NCBI GenBank assembly: GCA_902783755.1
Contig: CACZSC010000026.1
Span: 1-17,285 of the forward strand
From: an uncultured Ruminococcus sp.
GTDB taxonomy: Bacteria > Bacillota > Clostridia > Oscillospirales > CAG-272
Length of the DNA stretch: 17,285 nt
Reading direction: 5' to 3'
Shown here in pieces: positions 7,664 to 14,408 of the stretch. A program made the position numbers and the translations under genes. Position 1 is the stretch's first letter; each line of letters begins with the position of its first letter. A model generated the notes under the pieces. It searched no databases and was not told the DNA's origin. It worked only from the letters and a program-made list of their open reading frames with translations.

Positions 7664-8104
7664 ATGGTAATAGATGATCTGATCAGGGCATATGATGCGT
7701 ATGCCTCAGCCGCTGAAGAGCCCAGGAAGCGCCCCTTCAAAGAAATGTTCAAAGGATGGTTCAGCGGAAAGGGACAGGATCCGCTGCCGCAGGATGATGC
7801 ATTCATGTCAGCTGTCAAAGGCTGTGTTGACCGCATCCTTGACGAAGAAGACGATTCATCGGCGTCTGATGCGGTAAAAGTGATACTGTCCGTGCCACAC
7901 GAAAAAGGCATTTTTGAAACCGATCTGACCAAGCTGGCAATGCACTCACAGGCCCTGCGTCTCATTGACAGACTGTCGCCGGATGAAGCCGCATCCGCCC
8001 TTGAGCTTCTGAATCAGGTACCGAAATGCTACAGATTCCCTGTCCAGAAGGAACTGGCGAAAAAGCTCGAACACCTTGCAGGCCAGGGGAATGAGGTTTT
8101 ATGA
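7664..8104 (+). CDS. uncharacterised 146-residue protein in the rhamnose operon
   Basis: I do not recognise this protein. The start at ATG 7664 has AAAGGA 13 bases upstream, a rather long spacing. The frame is open further upstream, but those starts would lie inside the binding-protein gene. The product is soluble, acidic overall and probably mostly helical, with no signal peptide or membrane segment. A basic, aromatic patch (PFKEMFKGWFSGKG, about residues 24-37) precedes a Gln/Pro/Asp linker, and the second half has a helix-rich segment with SPDEAASALELLNQV. It has one Cys in each half but no clustered cysteines, no P-loop and no obvious DNA-binding helix-turn-helix. Its stop overlaps the mutarotase start (ATGATG), so the two are likely translated together, which points to a role in handling the same sugar, perhaps as an accessory or regulatory factor. 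That role is inference. Confidence 0.75.
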   Translation: MVIDDLIRAYDAYASAAEEPRKRPFKEMFKGWFSGKGQDPLPQDDAFMSAVKGCVDRILDEEDDSSASDAVKVILSVPHEKGIFETDLTKLAMHSQALRLIDRLSPDEAASALELLNQVPKCYRFPVQKELAKKLEHLAGQGNEVL

Positions 8105-8421
8105 TGGAAAAATACGCATGGAAAGCAACCATAGTTGACGGCTGCATCGAAGAATACAAACGCAGGCATGACAACCTGCCTGACGAGATGAAGAAAGTGC
8201 TTCATGACGCAGGAATCTGCAACTACACCATCTGGAACGTCGGAAACGAACTTTTCGGATATTACGAATGCAGGTACGGCGCCGAGTTCGCAGCGAAAGT
8301 CCAGAACGAAAGTCCCGTTGTAAAAAAATGGGATGAATACATGGCAGACATACTGATAATGGAAAAGGACCCCGTTACCGGAGCCCAGCCGCTTCTGAAG
8401 AAGGTATTCACATTCGATTAG
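8101..8421 (+). CDS. rhaM: L-rhamnose mutarotase
   Basis: RhaM interconverts the alpha and beta anomers of L-rhamnose so that imported sugar reaches the form used by the next enzyme. The product has 106 residues (105 if the second ATG at 8104 is used), matching the family length of about 104. The motif EEYKRRHDNLPDEMKKVLHDAG near the N-terminus places Tyr19 and His23 exactly where E. coli RhaM has Tyr18 and His22 when counted from the second Met. NYTIW (41-45) and VVKKWDEYMADIL (73-85) also fit the family. The second ATG has the better spacing (7 bases) from GAGG at 8093-8096. It overlaps the upstream gene and is the last gene before a terminator. It is the strongest single clue to the operon's substrate. 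Close deoxy-sugars such as fucose cannot be excluded. Confidence 0.9.
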   Translation: MMEKYAWKATIVDGCIEEYKRRHDNLPDEMKKVLHDAGICNYTIWNVGNELFGYYECRYGAEFAAKVQNESPVVKKWDEYMADILIMEKDPVTGAQPLLKKVFTFD

Positions 8422-8432
8422 GATCAAAAAAC

Positions 8433-8469
8433 AAAAACCTCTTTTGTCATCAGGCAAGAGAGGTTTTTT
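8433..8469. terminator. bidirectional intrinsic terminator
   Basis: Stem ACCTCTTTTG/CAAGAGAGGT (one G-T pair) closes an 8-base loop (8447-8454). Five A's precede it and six T's (8464-8469) follow, so it works on both strands. On the plus strand it ends the rhamnose operon 12 bases after rhaM. On the minus strand it ends the tRNA-Arg transcript, with TTTTTGTTTTTT as the U-run. Confidence 0.9.
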
Positions 8470-8475
8470 CTGTTC

Positions 8476-8548
8476 CGCGCCATACAGGATTCGAACCTGT
8501 GGCCTACCGGTTCGTAGCCGGGCACTCTATCCACTGAGCTAATGGCGC
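8476..8548 (-). tRNA. tRNA-Arg (anticodon ACG)
   Basis: A 73-base cloverleaf on the minus strand. Acceptor stem GCGCCAT/ATGGCGC, D stem GCTC/GAGT, anticodon loop CTACGAA with anticodon ACG, T arm ACAGG-TTCGAAT-CCTGT, discriminator G. The CCA end is not encoded (GAA follows), so it must be added by a nucleotidyltransferase. The outermost anticodon-stem pair (27-43) is a C-U mismatch, leaving four good pairs. A34 is expected to be deaminated to inosine to read CGU, CGC and CGA. It has its own promoter (8565-8593) and terminator. Confidence 0.96.
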
Positions 8549-8564
8549 TCGCTCGGACTAGGTA

Positions 8565-8593
8565 ATATTAGCACAGTATTCCTGCTTTGTCAA
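8565..8593 (-). promoter_or_regulatory. sigma-A promoter of tRNA-Arg
   Basis: On the minus strand: TTGACA (8593-8588, perfect -35), a 17-base spacer, and TAATAT (8570-8565). The -35 begins 6 bases after the dxs stop codon. The predicted start near 8558 leaves a leader of about ten bases before the mature tRNA. Confidence 0.85.
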
Positions 8594-8599
8594 TGGATT

Positions 8600-10462
8600 T
8601 CACAACAATTCTCTGATCCAGTTTTTCAGCGATTCCCTGTCGATCCCGTAATGTCTCAGGAGAATATCCCTTGTGGCATGAGGCACATCTGTATCCTCTA
8701 TGGCCCGGACCGCCACTTTGCCCGGAATCGTCAGGGAAAGAAGCTCTCCGATCCCGCCTCTTTCGACCGTCTCCTCGACCACGATCACGGTCTTGGCGCT
8801 GCGGAGTCTGCTCTGCAGTTCACCGTCATCCGGAAGGGGAATGATTTTGCGGAGAACGATGGCTTCGATCCCGCAATCGTGCGCAGCGGCCACGGCCTCC
8901 TCGGAAATCTTTCCGTAAGTGACAAGTACGGTGTCCCGGTCATTTTCCGTCACTTCAGGTCTGAAAAGCTTCCACTCCCCGTGATCCTGAAAGGCATTGT
9001 CATAGAGCGCTTCCGAATTCTTCGGATATCTGATGACAGTCAGGCCCTTCCCGCCGACACATTCGTCGAATGATCTGTTGAAAGCCTCATAGTCGTCAGG
9101 AGAATAGACTGTCACGCCTTCTATCAGAGACAGGAGAGAAACGTCGTATATCCCCTGGTGGGTGACGCCGTCTCCGGCGACAAGCCCACAGTGGCTGACG
9201 AGCAGCATCACATGTGAATTATTTCCTGAAAAGTTCTGTATCCCCACATCATGCCACATCTGATCGAATGTTCGTTGTACAAATGTAGAATATATGACCA
9301 CGACAGGCAGTATGCTTCCCCCGCCCCTTATGGCCATGCCCGAAGCACAGGTTATCGCATGCTCCTCGGCTATGCCGACATCCAGGAATCTGTCAGGATA
9401 CTTCTCTGCAAACTCCGCGAGTCCGCACCCGCCCGTCATGGCGGCGGTTATGGCGACACTGTTCCTGTTCTCTTCCCCGAGGCGGACCATCCTTTTCGAA
9501 ACGAGCCCGGTAAACGACTTTATACCGTCCCCGTCCTTCTGCCTGTCCGTTCCCAGATTGCTAGAGGTGCTGTGGAAGGACTCCGGATTCTCCTCTGCGG
9601 GCGCGAATCCGTATCCCTTCTTCGTTTTCACATGAACTATTACCGGGCAATCAGTAGTCTTGGCTTCCTCAAGGACGGAAACAAGTTTTCTGATGTTGTG
9701 CCCGTCCACGGGACCTATATACTCAAGCCCCATCATCTCGAACCACGTCTGGATGCCGGACACCCGCTTTATGAACTCCTTTACCGAGACCGCTGCCGAG
9801 ATCAGGCCCTTGCCGATCAGCGGGGTCTTCGAAAAGAGCTTCTTTGTCTTATACTTGAATCCAAAGTATTTCTTGCTGGTCCTTATGCGGGAAAGATATC
9901 TTGACATGCCGCCCACATTCTTTGATATGGACATCCCGTTATCGTTGAGAATGACCATCACCCTGAGCTTCTGGGACGCAAGCTGCTCGATGGCCTCCCA
10001 GATCATCCCATTCGTAAAAGATCCGTCGCCTATAAGCGCAACTGCCCAGTGGTCGTTTCCCAGCATCCTGTTCGTTTCAGCAACTCCTACGGCGCAGGAA
10101 ACGGATGAGCCGCAGTGCCCCGATGTCAGAAAGTCATGTTCGCTCTCCGCCTTGTTCGTGAAACCGGATATACCCCCGTCCTGCCGGAGAGAGGGAAACA
10201 TCTCTTTTCTGCCGGTAATGATCTTATGGGCATACGCCTGATGGCCGACGTCAAAGATAAGCGTGTCGTCCGGGCTGTGGAACACCCTGTGCATCGCTAT
10301 GGTAACGTCAGTTATGCCCAGGTTGGACGCAAGGTGCCCCCCGTTGTCCGCCACCGTGTTTATTATGCTTTCCCTGATCTCCTGTGACAGCTGGTCAAGT
10401 TCCTTGTATGAAAGATCCCTTATGTCGTCGGGAGAGTTTACTCTGTCCAGAATCCGCTGCAT
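8600..10462 (-). CDS. dxs: 1-deoxy-D-xylulose-5-phosphate synthase (divergent)
   Basis: DXS joins pyruvate and glyceraldehyde 3-phosphate, using thiamine diphosphate, to start the MEP isoprenoid pathway. The 620-residue length is normal. Seen: GGHLASNLG (41-49, His43), DVGHQAYAHK (71-80), the ThDP/Mg motif from GDG 145-147 to NDN 173-175, YLSRIRTSKKY (189-199), the PVDGHN loop (251-256), catalytic Glu366 in VGIAEEHA, STFVQR (392-397) and VTHQG (433-437). Departures: the usual GHSSTSIS is GHCGSSVS, and DRAG is SHCG (423-426), so the arginine matching E. coli Arg420, a substrate-phosphate ligand, is His424. IRYPKN with the second phosphate arginine is kept. The start ATG follows AGAGG by 7 bases. 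The gene lies 54 bases after dnaB with no promoter seen between, so it probably ends the yybS-gdpP-rplI-dnaB unit. A related transketolase-like activity is possible but less likely. Confidence 0.88.
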   Translation of the reverse strand: MQRILDRVNSPDDIRDLSYKELDQLSQEIRESIINTVADNGGHLASNLGITDVTIAMHRVFHSPDDTLIFDVGHQAYAHKIITGRKEMFPSLRQDGGISGFTNKAESEHDFLTSGHCGSSVSCAVGVAETNRMLGNDHWAVALIGDGSFTNGMIWEAIEQLASQKLRVMVILNDNGMSISKNVGGMSRYLSRIRTSKKYFGFKYKTKKLFSKTPLIGKGLISAAVSVKEFIKRVSGIQTWFEMMGLEYIGPVDGHNIRKLVSVLEEAKTTDCPVIVHVKTKKGYGFAPAEENPESFHSTSSNLGTDRQKDGDGIKSFTGLVSKRMVRLGEENRNSVAITAAMTGGCGLAEFAEKYPDRFLDVGIAEEHAITCASGMAIRGGGSILPVVVIYSTFVQRTFDQMWHDVGIQNFSGNNSHVMLLVSHCGLVAGDGVTHQGIYDVSLLSLIEGVTVYSPDDYEAFNRSFDECVGGKGLTVIRYPKNSEALYDNAFQDHGEWKLFRPEVTENDRDTVLVTYGKISEEAVAAAHDCGIEAIVLRKIIPLPDDGELQSRLRSAKTVIVVEETVERGGIGELLSLTIPGKVAVRAIEDTDVPHATRDILLRHYGIDRESLKNWIRELL

Positions 10463-10483
10463 ACAAACCTCTATGGTTGCCGA

Positions 10484-10507
10484 GAGCCCACACTTTCATG
10501 TGAGCTC
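10484..10507 (-). other. RNA hairpin in the dnaB-dxs gap
   Basis: On the minus strand GAGCTCACA-TGAAAG-TGTGGGCTC forms nine pairs including one G-T. It is followed by TCGGCAACC and not by a T-run, so it should not terminate transcription. It may mark an RNA processing point or tune dxs translation. No promoter was recognised in this 54-base gap. Confidence 0.45.
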
Positions 10508-10516
10508 TTTGTTTTT

Positions 10517-11854
10517 CTATTCTCTGCTTGAATCGATATTCATGAACTTGGTGCACTTGGCGTCCCAGCCAAGTTCTATCTTGCCCACCGCACCGTGCCT
10601 ATTCTTCGCTATCAGTACCTCCGCGATGCTGTTCTCTCCGTCCGCCTTGTTCTGATAATACTCCGAACGGTAAAGCAGCAGGACCATGTCAGCATCCTGT
10701 TCCATCGATCCTGATTCCCTAAGGTCCGAAAGCGCGGGTCTGTTGTCCTTGCGATCTTCGGGTCCGCGGTTCAGCTGCGCACAGCAAATCACGGGTGATC
10801 CGATCTCTTTGGCTATGAGTTTCAGTCCCCTCGAAATGTCACCGACCTCCACCGTCCTGTTGTCTCTCTTCCGGTTGGGGTCTCCCTGCATCATCTGCAG
10901 ATAGTCCACTATGATCATTCCGACATTCTTTTCTCTTCTTAGCTTTGAGAGCATGGAAGAAACGGTAGTGTTCGTGCTGTCGTCTATGAGGATGTCCGTG
11001 CCGGAAAGCTTTTCGGCAGCCTTTGCCAGCTGTACCCAGTCATCCCCGTCCAGAGTACCGCCTCTCATCTTTTTGCTGTCCACCTTCGCTTCGCTGGAAA
11101 GCATTCTGCTTGCCAGCTCGTTCCTGTTCATCTCAAGGGAGAATATGCACACTTTCTTCTTTGACTTGAGGGCGAAATCAGTAGCGATGTTCAGGGCAAA
11201 TGAAGTCTTCCCCATGCCGGGACGCGCACCCACCAGCACAAGGTCCGTCTTGCCTATGCCCACGATAAGATTGTCAAGGGAAGTGAACCCTGTCAGCGCA
11301 CCTGAAAGAGACTCCGGATCGTTTGCCCGCTGTTCAAGCTCCTCGTATGTCTGCTTGAGTATATCCCTGATATGGACGAACCCTCTGTTCTCCCTCTTAT
11401 TTGTGATGTCGAATATCCGTTTTTCCGCGCTGGCAAGGACGGATTCAACGTCATTGCCTGCCGAATACGCGTTCTCGGCAATCTCCTCCCCCGCCTCGAC
11501 AAGCGACCGGAGGACGGACTTGTCATATACGATCTGCGCATAGTCTTTCGCGTTGATTGCGCTGGGAGCCGTCTTGGCCACCTGGGCCAGATACTGGTTC
11601 CCGCCGGCGGAATCCAGCGTGCCGTTCTCCTCAAGCTTTCTCAGCAGCGTGACCGCGTCTATGTTCCTTGAGGTCTGATACATGTCGTGCATGGCCGCAA
11701 AGATCTCTCTGTTCTCCTGGACATAGAAATCATCCGCCTTTACGATACCTTCTACGATGTCCATGCACGCCGGGTCTATCAGTATCGACCCGAGGAGCGC
11801 CTGTTCCGCTTCAAGCGAAAATGGCAGCTTTCTGTCTATTCCTTCAAATTCCAT
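10517..11854 (-). CDS. dnaB: replicative DNA helicase DnaB
   Basis: A 445-residue hexameric helicase that unwinds DNA ahead of the replication fork (DnaC in Bacillus naming). The N-terminal domain begins with PFSLEAEQALLGSIL (11-25) and binds primase. The RecA-like motor domain starts near 183 and has Walker A GARPGMGKTS (209-218), FSLEMNRNEL (238-247), Walker B IIVDYLQ (314-320), an arginine-rich DNA-binding loop around QGDPNRKRDNR, and the DLRESGSMEQDADMV sensor region. Length and motifs are complete, with no intein. It starts 14 bases after the rplI stop with only a weak AGG ribosome site, so coupling to rplI translation is likely. Confidence 0.97.
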   Translation of the reverse strand: MEFEGIDRKLPFSLEAEQALLGSILIDPACMDIVEGIVKADDFYVQENREIFAAMHDMYQTSRNIDAVTLLRKLEENGTLDSAGGNQYLAQVAKTAPSAINAKDYAQIVYDKSVLRSLVEAGEEIAENAYSAGNDVESVLASAEKRIFDITNKRENRGFVHIRDILKQTYEELEQRANDPESLSGALTGFTSLDNLIVGIGKTDLVLVGARPGMGKTSFALNIATDFALKSKKKVCIFSLEMNRNELASRMLSSEAKVDSKKMRGGTLDGDDWVQLAKAAEKLSGTDILIDDSTNTTVSSMLSKLRREKNVGMIIVDYLQMMQGDPNRKRDNRTVEVGDISRGLKLIAKEIGSPVICCAQLNRGPEDRKDNRPALSDLRESGSMEQDADMVLLLYRSEYYQNKADGENSIAEVLIAKNRHGAVGKIELGWDAKCTKFMNIDSSRE

Positions 11855-11868
11855 CTTTACAAAACCTG

Positions 11869-12312
11869 TCAGTCATGAATAAGGACGTTTATCTTCCCGG
11901 AGATCTCCGGATAGATCTTCGCATCTACGGTATAGGTACCGTATGCCTTGATAGGATCGTTTATGACGAGTTTTCTCTTGTCTATCTCGATACCGTGCTG
12001 CTCAAGCAGGGCTTCGGCGATATCCTTGTTGGTCACCGAACCGTAGAATTTGCCGTCGGCCCCCTGCTGGATCTTTATCTTCACAATCACCCCCTGGAGT
12101 TTTTCAGCAGTCTCTTTCGCGGCTTTTTTCTCCAGCTCGATCTTTCTCTGCTTCGCAGCTTCCTTGTTCTTTATGTCGTTCAGGATCTTGGCGTCCGCTT
12201 CCGCCGCCAGTTTCTTGGGAATAAGATAATTCCTCGCGTATCCGTCGGAAACGGTGATTATCTCGTCTTTCTTGCCCTGTCCCTTTACGTCCTGCAGCAA
12301 TACTACCTTCAT
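11869..12312 (-). CDS. rplI: 50S ribosomal protein L9
   Basis: A 147-residue L9 of normal length. The N-terminal rRNA-binding domain has MKVVLLQDVKGQGKKDEII and the signature GYARNYLIPKKLA (24-36). A long charged helix (about 40-75) connects to the C-terminal domain with FYGSVTNKDI and AKIYPEISG. L9 sits at the base of the L1 stalk and helps keep the reading frame. Ribosome site GGGAGGT lies 7 bases before the ATG. It lies between gdpP and dnaB, the usual Firmicute arrangement. Confidence 0.98.
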   Translation of the reverse strand: MKVVLLQDVKGQGKKDEIITVSDGYARNYLIPKKLAAEADAKILNDIKNKEAAKQRKIELEKKAAKETAEKLQGVIVKIKIQQGADGKFYGSVTNKDIAEALLEQHGIEIDKRKLVINDPIKAYGTYTVDAKIYPEISGKINVLIHD

Positions 12313-12345
12313 TCGTCTTACCTCCCTGTTGTATATGATCCGCTG

Positions 12346-14382
12346 TCAATCAATCTGATTGCTCTTTTCATTTAAAAACGCGTCTATCGCCTGTTTCAGC
12401 ATGGTGATCGCTTCCGCAAGGCTCTTGTCCTGCAGCTGGACCGCCGCTCCGTCGAAATGGCCTCCGCCACCCATCGACTCCATTATCAGCTGTACGTTCA
12501 CCGCGCCGCTGGATCTGGCGGAAATGTGCACCGCATCTCCCAGCTTGACTACCGCAAACGACGCCATAATGCCTTCGACCTTCAGAAGATTGTCGGCAGC
12601 CTTCGCCGCAATTGTGCGGTATGTTCCGTCTGTCTGTACGTTCTCCCCCACGTCGGTGATCGCGAAACTCCTGCGGTATATCTCCACATTGCCGCGGAAA
12701 TTGGCCTCACGCTTGTAATCGTCGAAGCTTTCTCTGAACAGCGAGGTTACGACTATCGGGTCCGCACCGCGGTCGCGCAGGTACATCGCAGCGGAGAAAG
12801 TCCTGGTTCCGGTGTTCCGGGTGAACTGCTTGGTATCAAGTGTGATACCCGAAAGCATAAGGTTCGCCTCGGAATATGTGAGGGCTTCGTTCGGAAGGAC
12901 CTGTTCAAGCATTTCCGCCACCAGCTCGCACGCTGATGAAGCGGACGGATCTATGTATTCGATTTCAGGTGCTTTTTCGAACTCGAATTTCTTTATGTGA
13001 TGGTCGATAACGGCAAGCTTTCCGGCATTGAAAGCTATGTCAGGAGCTTCCGCCATATTGAGGTCGTTCAGATCTGTGACTACCACGAAAGTCCCTGTCT
13101 GCAGCAGATCCTGACCGACGCTCTTGTCAATAAACACTCCCCTGAATTCCTCTTCACCGTCGATTATCTTGCGCGCCTCCAAAAGAGAACGGTTGGATTC
13201 GTCGATCACCACGTTCACTCTTGATCCGCTGTGCATCGCAATCCTGGCAAGACCTATGCAGGCGCCGAAAGCGTCGAAGTCCGCGTACTTGTGTCCCATG
13301 ATGATAACGTTGGAGGACATTTTCATAAGCGACAGAAGCTCGTTTGCCACAACCCTTGCTCGTACGTTAGTCCTCTTCTGGACCGTCTTTGTCACACCGC
13401 CGTAGAAATCGATCGATTCGTCGTTTTTGACTGCCACCTGATCTCCGCCGCGCTGAAGCGCCATATCGAGAGCAGCTCTCGCAGCCTTTTCCTTGTCCTC
13501 GAAGCTTCCGTGAATCGCTGAAACACCCATGGATATGGTCATCGGAATGTTGGACTCTGCCACCCTGATGTCCCTGACTCTGTCAAGGACATCGAACTTG
13601 TTCAGTATTATATCGTTAAGGGTCCTGGTATCGGTTATGAACAGATACTTGTCCCTTTCGTATTCCTTGAGGATTCCGCCTGTCTCGTCGGTCCAGTCCC
13701 TGAGTATCTCGTCGATCTTCGATGTGACCGGGCGGTAGATCTCGCTGTCGTACTGCATCATCTCCATGAAATTGTCAATAACGATGTAGCTCACGACCGG
13801 CTCTTCATCAGCCATCTTCTCGATCAGGGCCTCTTCATCCGTTGCATCCGTTGTCGTTATAAGGGTGAAGTCGTCCGTCTCCGTGTTTATATGGTCATAT
13901 GAAGCATAGAAGACCTTCCCGCCGAAATACAGCTTCGCTCCTCTTCTGCTCCTGTCGTTGCGAATATCCGAGAGATCCCTGCCCACGATATCGGACACTT
14001 TTCTTCCGTATATCTTACCCGACTTTCCGCAGACTTCTTCGGTAGCGTTGTTGTACCAGATGATGCTCTCCTTGGAATCACAGATGAATACGGGAGTATT
14101 CATCTTGACGACAGCGTCAAACATTATCCTGCCTATCACTGAAGCCAGGCTGTCATCCAGGGTCGTTCCCTGGCTCCTGCGTTCAAATATGAACCAGGCT
14201 ATGCCGCACAGCAGGGCGAAAGCCGCGACGCAGACGGCAGTGGATATGACCATACCGGGCTGCCAGAATTTTGCTATCAGAGCAAACAGTCCTATGCAGA
14301 AAACCGCACTGGCCGCGCAGAAGATCAGGGTCACCCGTCTTATGCCGACCTTCCCGTTTCTGTTTTTTCTGTTCTTCGACAT
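12346..14382 (-). CDS. gdpP: cyclic-di-AMP phosphodiesterase GdpP (YybT family, membrane-bound)
   Basis: GdpP cleaves c-di-AMP to pApA and so affects potassium, osmotic and cell-wall balance. Its 678 residues are close to the usual length of about 660. Seen: two membrane helices (about 17-38 and 44-66), a PAS-like domain (about 85-180), a degenerate GGDEF domain lacking the GGDEF motif (about 190-325), then DHH and DHHA1 domains. Expected metal ligands are present: His364, Asp368 and Asp370 in GHKYADFDAFG, Asp437, His461 in IDHH, and Asp516 in TLDTKQF. GGGGH at 638-642 marks the DHHA1 substrate site. An odd point is that the family's DTH at the fourth motif reads DLN (437-439); the metal-binding Asp, matching Asp420 of B. 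subtilis YybT, is kept. The protein should therefore be active. It lies 26 bases after yybS and 33 before rplI. Confidence 0.95.
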   Translation of the reverse strand: MSKNRKNRNGKVGIRRVTLIFCAASAVFCIGLFALIAKFWQPGMVISTAVCVAAFALLCGIAWFIFERRSQGTTLDDSLASVIGRIMFDAVVKMNTPVFICDSKESIIWYNNATEEVCGKSGKIYGRKVSDIVGRDLSDIRNDRSRRGAKLYFGGKVFYASYDHINTETDDFTLITTTDATDEEALIEKMADEEPVVSYIVIDNFMEMMQYDSEIYRPVTSKIDEILRDWTDETGGILKEYERDKYLFITDTRTLNDIILNKFDVLDRVRDIRVAESNIPMTISMGVSAIHGSFEDKEKAARAALDMALQRGGDQVAVKNDESIDFYGGVTKTVQKRTNVRARVVANELLSLMKMSSNVIIMGHKYADFDAFGACIGLARIAMHSGSRVNVVIDESNRSLLEARKIIDGEEEFRGVFIDKSVGQDLLQTGTFVVVTDLNDLNMAEAPDIAFNAGKLAVIDHHIKKFEFEKAPEIEYIDPSASSACELVAEMLEQVLPNEALTYSEANLMLSGITLDTKQFTRNTGTRTFSAAMYLRDRGADPIVVTSLFRESFDDYKREANFRGNVEIYRRSFAITDVGENVQTDGTYRTIAAKAADNLLKVEGIMASFAVVKLGDAVHISARSSGAVNVQLIMESMGGGGHFDGAAVQLQDKSLAEAITMLKQAIDAFLNEKSNQID

Positions 14383-14408
14383 GCTATATCAACCTTTCGA
14401 GTTTGAAG

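Noticed and set aside
10484..10507. Terminator between dnaB and dxs
   Set aside because: The hairpin is good but no T-run follows it in the direction of transcription.
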